A stretch of 64,000 bases of DNA from Prosthecobacter sp. (GTDB lineage: Bacteria; Verrucomicrobiota; Verrucomicrobiia; Verrucomicrobiales; Verrucomicrobiaceae): contig JAIPJY010000013.1 in NCBI GenBank assembly GCA_021733925.1, forward strand, positions 62,001-126,000, given 5' to 3'. The notes beneath the pieces were generated by a model. That model was not told the DNA's origin. It searched no databases and saw nothing but the letters and a program-made list of their open reading frames with translations. The translations under genes and the position numbers were made by a program. Of this stretch, positions 25,454 through 34,650 are shown piece after piece (the first letter of the stretch is position 1; every line of letters begins with the position of its first letter).

Positions 25454-27128
25454 GGGCGGTAGAGTCATGGGAGATATCGATGATATTGGGGGTTGCTGGC
25501 GGCTCCGGCTGGTTGCGACAGGCGTTCACGACGAGTTCGCTGACATACTTGTCAGGATTGGCAATCGCGTCGGTGGTGATGAGAAAGCGTGTCGCGCCAG
25601 AACTGCGCGTCACCAGTTTGAGACCAAAGGGATAATCTTTGAAGAGTTTCTCGCACAGGGCCTCCACATGCAGCCCTTCACGCTGCGCCCGTGCGGCGAC
25701 TGCGGCGATGGCTTCGTTGTCAAAGTCGAGCATGAAGCCATTCTCACGCTGGAAACGTTCCGCAAAGGCCCTGACCTCCCCGGCATGGGCGGCGCCAAGT
25801 TCTCTAAACTGGCTGACGGCCTCGGCACGGCACTTGGCGAGCGTTTGTTCCGGCTCTTTGACCAGTTCACCATCGACTAGCAGTTCCGGCAGGCCGAGGC
25901 TGGGCATTTCAAATTTGAAATCACGCAGCACCCGCTCCCAGGCGGTGACGAGACCACGTGCACCGGTCTTTTCCTCCTCCGCCCGGCTGGCGATCTCACG
26001 CAGGGCATCGTCCTTGAAGACCGCTTTGACCCCGTAGGCGGCAAACTCACGCTCATACTGGCGGATGAGGCTGCCTTCGGAGTTTTTCATGATATGAAAC
26101 ATGTCGTCCGCACTCAGCGGATCACAGACCACACGCACCGGCAGACGTCCGATGAATTCAGCCTCGAAGCCATAGTCGATGAAGTCCTTCGTCCGCGCTT
26201 CACGGAACAGATACTCGGCGGAGGTGGTTTTCGTGTCCGAAGAGACAAAGCCAATGGATTTCCGGTTCGTGCGCTTCTCGATGATCTTTTCCAGACCGCC
26301 GAACGCACCGCTGACAATGAAGAGAATGTTGCGCGTGTTCACCACCTCGCGACCCGTGCGGCCCTTGCGGGTGTCGAACATCATCTGCATCTGACTGCGG
26401 ATGTCATTCGGCGCGTAGAGGGCCACTTCCGTTTCCTCCATCAGTTTCAGCAGGGTGGTCTGCACCCCCCGCCCGCTCACGTCGCGCCCCAGTCGTTCCG
26501 GGCCGCTGCTGAGCTTGTCGATTTCATCCAGATAGATGATGCCATGCTCCGCCAGCTCGATGTCGCCATTGGCTTTCGCCACGAGATCGCGCACCAGATC
26601 ATCCACATCCGCGCCGACGTAGCCGGTTTCGCTGAATTTCGTCGCATCCGCCTTCACAAACGGCACGCCGATGAGATCCGCGATGTGTTTGACAAGGTAG
26701 GTCTTCCCGACCCCGGTGGGACCGATGATGATGACGTTCTGTTTCGAAAATTCGAGCCTCGGCCCACCGGAGTTCGACTCACGATCATCACGCAGCATCT
26801 GGGCGTGGTGATAATGATCACACACCGCCGTGGCCAGCACTTTTTTGGCCTCATCCTGCCGGATCACAAAGCGGTCGAGATGCGCCTTGATGTCGGCAGG
26901 CCGGTAGTTGAACTCGAAAACCCTGCCATGGTCAGCCTTGGCCTCCTCCACGGGCTTCGCCTCCCCTTCCGGCATGGAACGCCCGCCCGGACCTTCGACG
27001 CGGGTGAACAGCACCTGGCCGCCCAGAGTGTTTTTGATAAAATCCTCCAGCTTGCGCGTGATCTCCTCCGGAGTACCGGGCGCTTTGGGGTTTTCAGTCT
27101 CAGGAAGTTCTGGCGTGGGCTCGCTCAT
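25443..27128 (-). CDS. ClpX-like AAA+ unfoldase without zinc-binding domain
   Basis: 561 residues; E. coli ClpX has 424. The first 68 residues are acidic with no Cys, so the zinc-binding domain is absent. The AAA+ core is well conserved: Walker A GPTGVGKT (136-143), pore loop GYVG (169-172), Walker B IIYLDEID (198-204), Arg finger FIGR (R328) and sensor 2 GARGL (R391). The ClpP-docking IGF tripeptide is present (292-294, RKSIGF). The RKH loop is not obvious. About 120 extra residues follow the AAA+ lid. The protein probably unfolds substrates for ClpP, possibly as a second ClpX-type partner. Divergent from argC (129 bases). Confidence 0.83.
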   Translation of the reverse strand: MSEPTPELPETENPKAPGTPEEITRKLEDFIKNTLGGQVLFTRVEGPGGRSMPEGEAKPVEEAKADHGRVFEFNYRPADIKAHLDRFVIRQDEAKKVLATAVCDHYHHAQMLRDDRESNSGGPRLEFSKQNVIIIGPTGVGKTYLVKHIADLIGVPFVKADATKFSETGYVGADVDDLVRDLVAKANGDIELAEHGIIYLDEIDKLSSGPERLGRDVSGRGVQTTLLKLMEETEVALYAPNDIRSQMQMMFDTRKGRTGREVVNTRNILFIVSGAFGGLEKIIEKRTNRKSIGFVSSDTKTTSAEYLFREARTKDFIDYGFEAEFIGRLPVRVVCDPLSADDMFHIMKNSEGSLIRQYEREFAAYGVKAVFKDDALREIASRAEEEKTGARGLVTAWERVLRDFKFEMPSLGLPELLVDGELVKEPEQTLAKCRAEAVSQFRELGAAHAGEVRAFAERFQRENGFMLDFDNEAIAAVAARAQREGLHVEALCEKLFKDYPFGLKLVTRSSGATRFLITTDAIANPDKYVSELVVNACRNQPEPPATPNIIDISHDSTAHES

Positions 27129-27257
27129 GGGGGAAATGATAGTGCGCTAGACGAAGCCCGCTGACAAGCGGCACGATGCGTGCTCTGCACGGGCGCGAAA
27201 TGCTCTTTTTCAGGGTTGCACCGCCCCCATGACAACCCATACTCCGCCCCCCGCATT

Positions 27258-28307
27258 ATGTCAGCATCCGTCAAAGTCGCCGTCGTTGGAGCCAGTGGTT
27301 ACTCTGGAGCTGAACTGCTGCGCCTGCTGCTGCGGCATCCGAACGCTGATCTGGTGGCTGTGACGTCGCGGTCTCTGGCAGGAAAAGTCCTCTCCAAGGA
27401 GTTTCCGCGCTTCCGTAGCATCGGCGTGGCTGATTCACTGACCTTCACCGCGCCTGACGCAGCTGCTTTGAAAGCCGCTGGTGCCGAAATCGCCTTTCTG
27501 GCGCTGCCACACGGGGTTTCCGCCGAATACGCGAAGCCGCTGCTCGAGCTTGGCCTCAAGGTGATCGACCTCAGCGCGGATTTTCGTCTGCGGAGCCCGG
27601 CCCTGTATGAAGAATTCTACGGCCATGCGCATCCCGCCCCTGAATTGCTGGATGAAGCCGTCTATGCGCTGCCAGAAGTGCGCGCGGAGCAGATCAAGGC
27701 CTCACGGCTCATCGCCTGCCCTGGCTGCTACCCCACCAGCATTCTGCTGCCTCTCATTCCTCTGCTGAAAGCGGGACTGCTGGCCGAATCACCGCTCGCC
27801 GTTGCCAGCATGAGCGGCGCCAGTGGCGCCGGGCGCAAAGAAAGCATTCCCCTGCTCTTCTGTGAGGTGCAAAACAGCGTGCGCAGCTACAGCGTGCCGC
27901 TGCACCGGCATCTGAGCGAAATCGGCCAGGAACTCGCCCTCGCCGCCGGCCGCGAAGTGAAGCTCTCGTTTGTGCCTCATCTCATGCCGACCCATTCGGG
28001 TATCTGCACGACGACGTTCGCGCAGCTCAAACCCGGCGTGACGATTGAACAAATCACCGCCGCCTTGCATTCGGCCTACGATTCAGCACCCTTCGTGCGT
28101 TTGCTGGGGGTGAATCAGTCTCCAGATACCAAAAACGTCACCGGCACCAACTTCGTGGACATCGGCTGGTCCTATGACGCCCGCGCAGGGCAGCTCATTT
28201 TGATGAGCACCGAAGACAACATCGGCAAAGGCGCCTCCGGCCAGGCTGTACAAAACATGAACCTCATCTGCGGCTTCGAGGCCACCGCAGGCCTGCTGTA
28301 CGTCTAA
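27258..28307 (+). CDS. argC: N-acetyl-gamma-glutamyl-phosphate reductase
   Basis: 349 residues from the ATG at 27258; the frame is open upstream but the family's N-terminus (VKVAVVGASGYSGAELLRLL) begins just after this Met. The Rossmann NADPH site is GASGYSGAE. The catalytic cysteine is C157 in CPGCYPTS, and the substrate segment SGASGAGRK is present. The enzyme reduces N-acetylglutamyl phosphate to the semialdehyde. It opens the arginine cluster; argJ starts 4 bases after its stop. Confidence 0.96.
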   Translation: MSASVKVAVVGASGYSGAELLRLLLRHPNADLVAVTSRSLAGKVLSKEFPRFRSIGVADSLTFTAPDAAALKAAGAEIAFLALPHGVSAEYAKPLLELGLKVIDLSADFRLRSPALYEEFYGHAHPAPELLDEAVYALPEVRAEQIKASRLIACPGCYPTSILLPLIPLLKAGLLAESPLAVASMSGASGAGRKESIPLLFCEVQNSVRSYSVPLHRHLSEIGQELALAAGREVKLSFVPHLMPTHSGICTTTFAQLKPGVTIEQITAALHSAYDSAPFVRLLGVNQSPDTKNVTGTNFVDIGWSYDARAGQLILMSTEDNIGKGASGQAVQNMNLICGFEATAGLLYV

Positions 28308-28311
28308 TTTT

Positions 28312-29598
28312 ATGGCGACCAAAGCACACGACGAACGCGAATGCCGCGTCTCTTTCAAAGTCATCGAAGGCGGCGTGACCGCCGCAAAGGGGTTCCGCTC
28401 CAGCGCCGTGACCTGCGGCATCAAGAATCCTGAAGCCACCCGCTTGGATCTCGCGCTGATTGTATCCGACGGCCCGACCACCACAGATGCAGTCTTCACG
28501 ACGAACAAAGTCCGTGCCGCCTGCGTGCGCGTCTGCCAGCAGCACATCAAGGAGAGCGACACCCGCGCCATCATCGCCAACAGCGGCAATGCCAACGCCT
28601 GCACCGGCGTCCAGGGCATCCATGATGCCAAGGCCATGACCAAGGCCGTCGCTGAACAACTAGGCGTGAAAATGCGCCAGGTGCTCGTCTGCTCCACCGG
28701 CATCATCGGCATGCCGATGCCCATTGAGCGTGTCATTGTCAAAGTCCCCGATGCCGTGGCCAAGCTGAAGCCCGACGGTTCCGATGACGCAATGCGTGCG
28801 ATCATGACGAGCGACACGCGGCCCAAGACCTTCGCGGTCGATGTACCCTGTGGCAAAGGCAGCTTCCGCATTGGCGGCATCGCCAAAGGCGCGGGCATGA
28901 TCTGCCCCAACATGGCCACCATGCTCTGCTTCATCACCACCGACGTCAGGATCGGCAAAGATGAGCTGCACCGCTCCATGCGCTATGCTGTGGAGAAAAG
29001 TTTCAACTGCATCACCATCGACGGCGACACCAGCACAAACGACACCGTCATTGTGATGACCAACGGCCAGTCCGATGTGCCCACGATCAAGAAGGGCTCG
29101 CCCGAGGCGGAACTCTTCCGCTGCGCACTGCACAAGGTGATGCTGGAACTCGCCAAGATGATCGTTTGCGATGGCGAGCGCGTGACCAAGTTCGTCGAAA
29201 TCCGTGTCCGCAATGCCCGCACGCTGGCAGACGCCCGCAAGGTGGCCGAAACCGTCGCCAAATCCCTCCTGGTGAAATGCTCCTTCCATGGCTGCGACCC
29301 GAACTGGGGCCGCATCATCCACGCCGTCGGTTATTCCGGGGCACGCATTCGGGAAGAACTCATCGACATCTATTTCGGCGGTCTGCAGGCCTGCAAAGGC
29401 GGTCTGGCCACGAAAACGCCCATCGCCGAAATGGAAAAGGTCGTGCAGGAGCCGAAGTTCACCGTCACCATTGATCTCAACCTCGGCACCAGCGGTTACA
29501 CCGTTTACACCAGCGACCTGTCCGAAGAATACGTTGATTTCAACAGCTCGGAATACTCCGCCGCCATTCACGCGAAACGCCAGAAGGGCTTTGCTTGA
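28312..29598 (+). CDS. argJ: Bifunctional ornithine acetyltransferase / N-acetylglutamate synthase
   Basis: 428 residues. ArgJ is an Ntn-type enzyme that self-cleaves before a Thr nucleophile; here that is T203 in CPNMATML. Other family blocks are GFRSSAVTCGIK, NSGNANACTG, VCSTGIIG and DPNWGRI. It moves the acetyl group from N-acetylornithine to glutamate and, in bifunctional forms, also makes N-acetylglutamate from acetyl-CoA. Whether this copy is bifunctional cannot be read from sequence, and the separate argA upstream may make that activity unnecessary. Second gene of the arginine operon. Confidence 0.95.
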   Translation: MATKAHDERECRVSFKVIEGGVTAAKGFRSSAVTCGIKNPEATRLDLALIVSDGPTTTDAVFTTNKVRAACVRVCQQHIKESDTRAIIANSGNANACTGVQGIHDAKAMTKAVAEQLGVKMRQVLVCSTGIIGMPMPIERVIVKVPDAVAKLKPDGSDDAMRAIMTSDTRPKTFAVDVPCGKGSFRIGGIAKGAGMICPNMATMLCFITTDVRIGKDELHRSMRYAVEKSFNCITIDGDTSTNDTVIVMTNGQSDVPTIKKGSPEAELFRCALHKVMLELAKMIVCDGERVTKFVEIRVRNARTLADARKVAETVAKSLLVKCSFHGCDPNWGRIIHAVGYSGARIREELIDIYFGGLQACKGGLATKTPIAEMEKVVQEPKFTVTIDLNLGTSGYTVYTSDLSEEYVDFNSSEYSAAIHAKRQKGFA

Positions 29599-29625
29599 TC
29601 GGTTCACGCAGTCACATTCATCGCG

Positions 29626-30483
29626 ATGAATCCTCTCGACGCTCAAATCACCAAATCCGCCGTACTTCTTGAAGCCCTGCCTTACATGCAGAGCTTCCGA
29701 GGCTGCACGTTTTTGATCAAGGTCGGCGGCAGCGCGATGGAAGACCCCGTACAGGTGGACTCCTTTCTGCGTGACGTCGTCTTCCTCGAAGCCGTGGGCA
29801 TCAATCCCGTCATCGTGCACGGTGGCGGCAAGGCCATCTCGAAAGCCATGACCGAGTCCGGACTACAGGCGAAGTTCATCAACGGCATGCGCGTCACCGA
29901 CGACGAGACGATCAAGATCGTCGAGGAAACACTCGCCCGCGTGATCAACCCGGAAATCGTGACCAAGATCAACGCCTTTGGCGGCAAGGCCGTCGGCATC
30001 CCCGGCACGGAAGTCTTTCTGGGTGAAAAGATGAAGGGCGATCTCGGCTGGGTCGGCGAAGTCAACGACTGCAAGCTCGGTCTAATCCAAGCCGCTGTAG
30101 CAGGTGAGTTCGTCCCCGTCGTTTCGCCCGTCGCCCGCGAGCTTTCCTCCGGCAAAACGCTCAACGTAAACGCCGATCTCGCGGCCTGTGGTTTGGCAAA
30201 AAGGCTGAAGGCCACCAAGCTCATCTTCCTCAGCGATGTGCGCGGGGTGATGCGTGATCCAAAGGACGACACCACACTGATCCCAAGCCTCGACGAGGCA
30301 TCGATCGCCAAACTGAAAGCAGACGGCATCATCAGCGGCGGCATGATTCCCAAGGTGGACTCTTCGCTCGATTCGCTGCGTGGCGGCGTTGGCAAGGTGC
30401 ATCTCATCGACGGCCGTCTGCCGCATGCCCTCATTCTCGAAATCTTCACCGACGGCGGCATTGGCACCGAAATCCATTTGTAA
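29626..30483 (+). CDS. argB: Acetylglutamate kinase, probably arginine-sensitive
   Basis: 285 residues. Amino-acid-kinase motifs are KVGGSAM, VHGGGKAIS, LNVNADLAA and LIFLSDVRGV. It phosphorylates N-acetylglutamate. The N-terminus carries an extra helix (AVLLEALPYMQSFRG) before the first strand. Arginine-inhibited hexameric kinases have this helix and arginine-insensitive E. coli ArgB lacks it, so feedback inhibition by arginine is likely (inference). It lies 27 bases after argJ and 6 before argD. Confidence 0.95.
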   Translation: MNPLDAQITKSAVLLEALPYMQSFRGCTFLIKVGGSAMEDPVQVDSFLRDVVFLEAVGINPVIVHGGGKAISKAMTESGLQAKFINGMRVTDDETIKIVEETLARVINPEIVTKINAFGGKAVGIPGTEVFLGEKMKGDLGWVGEVNDCKLGLIQAAVAGEFVPVVSPVARELSSGKTLNVNADLAACGLAKRLKATKLIFLSDVRGVMRDPKDDTTLIPSLDEASIAKLKADGIISGGMIPKVDSSLDSLRGGVGKVHLIDGRLPHALILEIFTDGGIGTEIHL

Positions 30484-30489
30484 CGCAAG

Positions 30490-31722
30490 ATGAGAACGAG
30501 TGATCAACTGATGCAGGAGTTCGTCCTGCCAAACTACGGTCGTTATGATGTGTGGCCTGTGCGTGGCGAAGGCCCGTACGTCTGGGATCGTGACGGGAAG
30601 AAGTATCTCGACTTCGCCGGTGGTGTCGCCGTGTGCCCGCTCGGTCACTGCCCGCCTACGGTGGTGAAAGCGCTCACGGAACAGGCAAACACGCTCATCC
30701 ACGTCTCAAACTGGTACTGCATCGACAAACAGGCCGAACTGGCGCGCATTCTCGTCGAAGAATGCGTCGGCATTGCCGGCAAGTGCTTCTTCTGCAACAG
30801 CGGTGCTGAGGCCAATGAAGGCCTGCTCAAGCTGGCGCGGAAATACGGTCAGCAGACCGGCGGACGCTACGAGATCATCAGCTTCACCGGTTCCTTTCAT
30901 GGTCGCACCTTCGGGGCCATGACCGCTACGGCGCAGGAAAAGATTCACGGCGGCTTTGGTCCTCTGCCACCTGGCTTCATCTATTCCCCGTTCAACGATA
31001 TCGCCGCACTCGAAGCAGCGATCACTGACAAGACGGTCGCCATTTTATTGGAGCCAATTCAGGGAGAAAGCGGCGTGAATGCTGTCAGTCCCGAGTTTCT
31101 GCGCGCCGCCCAGCATTTGTGCCGCGAAAAAGATCTGCTCCTGCTGCTCGATGAAGTGCAGTGCGGCTTTGGCCGTGCAGGCGAAATGGCCGGCTGGCGC
31201 AGCATCATTCCGGGAGATGAAATCCAGCCCGACGGCATCAGCTGGGCCAAGGCCATTGGCAGCGGCTTTCCGCTGGGCTCGTTCTGGGTCAATGATCGCC
31301 GCGATCTCAGCAAGACCCTCGGCCCCGGCACGCACGGCACCACCTATGGCGGATCCCCCCTCGCCTGCGCCGTCGGCATCGCCACGCTGCGCGCGATTTT
31401 GGATGAACACCTCTGCGACAATGCGAAAACTCGCGGCGCGGCCATCGCAGCGGCAGCCTGTTCATGGAATCACGTGCTGATCAAAGAGGTGCGCCAGCTC
31501 GGCCTGTTCATCGGCTTTGAACTCAATGCCGAAGCCATCGCCGCGAAATCCGGCGGCAAGCCTCCTTCCATCTTCCTCGCTCAGCAACTGCTCAACGCCG
31601 GCATGATGGTCACCCCAGCAGGCCCCAATGTCGTGCGCTGGCTCTCACCGCTGAACATCACCGCAGCCCATGCCGACGAAGGGCTCACCATCTTCAAGAG
31701 CGTGCTCGATCAGCTCGCGTAA
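30490..31722 (+). CDS. argD: Acetylornithine aminotransferase
   Basis: 410 residues, PLP-dependent class III aminotransferase. Visible landmarks are CFFCNSGAEANEGLLKLAR, ITFTGSFHGR-type segment (SFTGSFHGRTFGAM), LLLLDEVQCGFGR and the PLP lysine K254 in SWAKAIGSGFPLG. A THGTTYGGSPLAC block follows. It converts N-acetylglutamate semialdehyde to N-acetylornithine with glutamate as donor. Fourth gene of the arginine operon; argF starts 12 bases after its stop. Confidence 0.95.
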   Translation: MRTSDQLMQEFVLPNYGRYDVWPVRGEGPYVWDRDGKKYLDFAGGVAVCPLGHCPPTVVKALTEQANTLIHVSNWYCIDKQAELARILVEECVGIAGKCFFCNSGAEANEGLLKLARKYGQQTGGRYEIISFTGSFHGRTFGAMTATAQEKIHGGFGPLPPGFIYSPFNDIAALEAAITDKTVAILLEPIQGESGVNAVSPEFLRAAQHLCREKDLLLLLDEVQCGFGRAGEMAGWRSIIPGDEIQPDGISWAKAIGSGFPLGSFWVNDRRDLSKTLGPGTHGTTYGGSPLACAVGIATLRAILDEHLCDNAKTRGAAIAAAACSWNHVLIKEVRQLGLFIGFELNAEAIAAKSGGKPPSIFLAQQLLNAGMMVTPAGPNVVRWLSPLNITAAHADEGLTIFKSVLDQLA

Positions 31723-31734
31723 ACCCGCCACGAT

Positions 31735-32637
31735 ATGAACCATCTCCTTTCAATCGAAGAACTGAATCAGGCACAAATCGAGAGAATCGTCGATCTGGCC
31801 TGCGTGTTGAAAAAGGACCGCACCGCATCACCGCAGGTCCTCACCGGCCAGCAGTGGGCTCTGATTTTCAGCAAGTCTTCGACACGCACCCGCGTGAGTT
31901 TTGAAGTGGGCATTCGCGAACTGGGCGGTGCAGTGATGTTCCTTTCCAGCGCCGACATCCAGCTGGGTCGTGGCGAGCCGATCAAGGACACCGCCCGCGT
32001 CATGGGCCGCATGATTCACGGCGCAGTCATCCGCACCTTCGCCCAGCAGGATGTGGTCGATTTCGCCCAATACAGCGGCATCCCCACCATCAATGCACTG
32101 ACCGATGACGAGCACCCCTGCCAGGTGCTGGCGGATTTGCAGACCATTCAAGAACGCCTCGGCACCTGGAAAGGCAAACGCATCTGCTTCCTGGGCGATG
32201 GCGACTGTAACATGGCCCGCTCCTGGATCTGGGCCTCGGTGCATCTCGGCTTTGAACTCGTCATCGGTGCCCCCAAGGCGTTTCAACCACAGGAAAGCTT
32301 CATGCATCGTGTGCCCGGCAACACCGTAAGCATCGTCGATGACCCTGCCGAAGCCGTGGGTGCCTGCGATGTCGTTTACACCGATGTCTGGGTCAGCATG
32401 GGCAAGGAAGCCGAAAGTGCCGACCGCATCGAGATTCTCAAGCCCTGGCAGATCAACACCGCCCTCCTGAAGCATGCCAACCCTGGCGCCCTTGTCATGC
32501 ACTGCCTTCCGGCCTATCGTGGCAAGGAAATCACCGAGGAAGTCATGGAAGCCAATGCCGACTTGATCTTCGATCAGGCTGAGAACCGTCTGCACGCGCA
32601 GAAGGCGATCATTGTGGAACTCACTCGAAAAAGTTGA
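31735..32637 (+). CDS. argF: Ornithine carbamoyltransferase
   Basis: 300 residues, the usual length. Carbamoyl-phosphate motif STRTR (49-53), then HPCQ (127-130) and HCLP (256-259) with the ornithine-binding Cys. It joins ornithine and carbamoyl phosphate to give citrulline. With argJ present, the free ornithine branch is used, not N-acetylornithine carbamoylation. Its TGA overlaps a TTG at 32634; murI proper begins at 32646. Confidence 0.95.
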   Translation: MNHLLSIEELNQAQIERIVDLACVLKKDRTASPQVLTGQQWALIFSKSSTRTRVSFEVGIRELGGAVMFLSSADIQLGRGEPIKDTARVMGRMIHGAVIRTFAQQDVVDFAQYSGIPTINALTDDEHPCQVLADLQTIQERLGTWKGKRICFLGDGDCNMARSWIWASVHLGFELVIGAPKAFQPQESFMHRVPGNTVSIVDDPAEAVGACDVVYTDVWVSMGKEAESADRIEILKPWQINTALLKHANPGALVMHCLPAYRGKEITEEVMEANADLIFDQAENRLHAQKAIIVELTRKS

Positions 32638-32645
32638 TTCCAACC

Positions 32646-33458
32646 ATGAGCACCCCCGTCACCGCCAGCAGCCCTCTCGGCGTTTTTGACTCCGGCGTTG
32701 GCGGCCTGACCGTGGTGCGAGCGCTGCGGGATCTGCTGCCCAATGAGTCGATCATTTATCTCGGCGACACGGCGCGCGTGCCATATGGCTCGAAATCCCC
32801 GGACACGATCCGGCGCTTCTCGATGGAGGATACGCAGTTTCTCGTCTCCCATGGCGTGAAGGCCGTGGTGGTGGCCTGCAACACGGCCACGGCGCATGCG
32901 CTGCCCATCCTGCAGGCCACGTTTCGTGTGCCAGTAATCGGCGTGCTCGGTCCCGGAGTGGAAGCAACGCTCGCTGACACCACTTGCGAGCGCGTAGGCA
33001 TCATTGGCACGGCAGGCACGATCCGCAGTCATGCCTATCAGCACGAAATCGCCATGCGGCGGCCGGACATCATGATCGAGGCCAAGGCCACGCCGCTGCT
33101 GGTGCCGTTTGTGGAGGAAGGCTGGACGGATCACCCGGCGCTCAAGTCCGTGCTGCGTGAGTATTTGAAGCCGATGCTCGACAAAGGCATCGACACCCTG
33201 GTGCTGGGCTGCACGCACTACCCGCTGCTGATTCCAGTGCTGAAGCGCATCCTTGGGCAAAAGGTACGCCTCGTGGACTCCGCCAGCACCTGCGCGGCGC
33301 ATGTGAAAGCCAGCCTCGAACAAGGCGGCCTGCTGCGAACGACCAAATCAAAACCCTCGCTCGACATCTACCTCACGGACCATTCCGAGCAGGCGGAGAA
33401 CCTGGCCAAGCGCTTCCTGGGCACGGATTTCGGCAAGGTGAAGAAAGCGGTCGTTTAA
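32646..33458 (+). CDS. murI: Glutamate racemase
   Basis: 270 residues from the ATG at 32646. Catalytic landmarks are GVFDSGVGGLTV (D15), VACNTATAHAL (C78) and GCTHYPLL (C189), the two cysteines acting as acid and base. A conserved LGDTARVPYG block is present. It makes D-glutamate for peptidoglycan. It follows argF by 8 bases, so a cell-wall gene is read with arginine genes, both drawing on glutamate. A weak 6-bp hairpin (33468-33484) separates it from the permease gene. Confidence 0.95.
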   Translation: MSTPVTASSPLGVFDSGVGGLTVVRALRDLLPNESIIYLGDTARVPYGSKSPDTIRRFSMEDTQFLVSHGVKAVVVACNTATAHALPILQATFRVPVIGVLGPGVEATLADTTCERVGIIGTAGTIRSHAYQHEIAMRRPDIMIEAKATPLLVPFVEEGWTDHPALKSVLREYLKPMLDKGIDTLVLGCTHYPLLIPVLKRILGQKVRLVDSASTCAAHVKASLEQGGLLRTTKSKPSLDIYLTDHSEQAENLAKRFLGTDFGKVKKAVV

Positions 33459-33517
33459 GCAGCCTATGGCAATCTCAAATTGCCCGGCGATGAAGACTCG
33501 CTAGCCTGACCTATCCC

Positions 33518-34639
33518 ATGTTTCCGCGCATCTTTGACCGCTATCTTGGCCGCCAGGTCGCATCAGCCACGCTGATCGGCGTGGCGCTGCTCAGCGGCGT
33601 GATGGTCCTGGGCAACGTGTACAGAAAGCTGGACCAGCTGCTGGGCAACACGGAACTGCCGACCTCGGTGATCGCAGAGTTCGTGATGCTGGTCATTCCT
33701 TACTCGCTCATCTTCACGATTCCCTGGGCCTTCCTGACGGGCATTCTGCTCGTGTTTGGCCGGCTTTCTGCCGACAACGAACTGGTCTCCCTGCGAATGA
33801 CCGGCATGTCGATGCCGCGCATCTGCGCCCCCATCTTTATCCTGGCGATAGCGCTGAGCGGCATCTGCCTGTGGGTGAATGTGAGCCTGGCACCTGCGGC
33901 AAAGGATCGCATGAAGCGCTTGTTTTACCAGGTGGCGGTGAAGAATCCTGAAACCCTCTTCCAAGAGGGGCAGGTGCTGGAGCGCGTGCCCGGCTACCGT
34001 ATTTACACGAGCAAGCGTCATGACAAGACGCTCACAGACATGCACATCGTCATTTTGAAGGGCGCCCAGGCCAGCACCTACATCCACGCCAACAAAGCGA
34101 CCCTTCACACCACTCCCGGATCGATTGATCTGCTCATGGAACTGGAAGGCATGACAGAAGAGAACGTGCCGGTGGATGGTCAGGGCCAGCTCGGTGGATT
34201 TGCCATGAGCCAGCAGTGGTTGAAGCTGCCGCTTTCAGAGATGCAGAAAGACACCGTCCGAGTGAATGCGAGCATGAAGACCACCAGCGCTCTGGCCGAG
34301 GAAGTGCGCACATGGAAGGACACCGTCACTGGCGAAGCGCTGACGCCTGTGACTCGCTCCCTGTCGCTCACCGAGTTGAGCAAACGCTACAGCTTTTCGA
34401 TGGCCTGCTTCACCTTCGCCCTGGTGGGCATCCCGCTGGGGGTGACGGCGCAGCGGCGCGAGACTTCTTCGGGCTTCGCCCTGAGCCTGATCACGGCCAC
34501 GGTTTACATCGTCTTCATCATTCTGGCGGACACGCTCAATGACAAACCGGCTGCAATGCCACACCTCATCATGTGGCTGCCCAATGTGATCTTCCTTGGC
34601 ATGGGCGGCTGGTTGTTCTACAGGCTAAGCCGGAAATAA
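33518..34639 (+). CDS. LptF/LptG family lipopolysaccharide export permease
   Basis: 373 residues. Three N-terminal membrane helices (IGVALLSGVMVLGN, YSLIFTIPWAFLTGILLVF, IFILAIALSGICLWV) are followed by a periplasmic beta-jellyroll-like domain of about 150 residues. Three C-terminal helices complete the LptF/G layout. These permeases pull lipopolysaccharide from the inner membrane with LptB. LptF and LptG cannot be told apart safely here, and only one copy is present, so the partner must be elsewhere. It follows murI by 59 bases in the same direction. Confidence 0.88.
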   Translation: MFPRIFDRYLGRQVASATLIGVALLSGVMVLGNVYRKLDQLLGNTELPTSVIAEFVMLVIPYSLIFTIPWAFLTGILLVFGRLSADNELVSLRMTGMSMPRICAPIFILAIALSGICLWVNVSLAPAAKDRMKRLFYQVAVKNPETLFQEGQVLERVPGYRIYTSKRHDKTLTDMHIVILKGAQASTYIHANKATLHTTPGSIDLLMELEGMTEENVPVDGQGQLGGFAMSQQWLKLPLSEMQKDTVRVNASMKTTSALAEEVRTWKDTVTGEALTPVTRSLSLTELSKRYSFSMACFTFALVGIPLGVTAQRRETSSGFALSLITATVYIVFIILADTLNDKPAAMPHLIMWLPNVIFLGMGGWLFYRLSRK

Positions 34640-34650
34640 AGCAGACCGCC

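Noticed and set aside
33468-33484. GGCAAT-CTCAA-ATTGCC hairpin between murI and the LPS permease gene
   Set aside because: Short AT-containing stem with no T-run; too weak to call a terminator.
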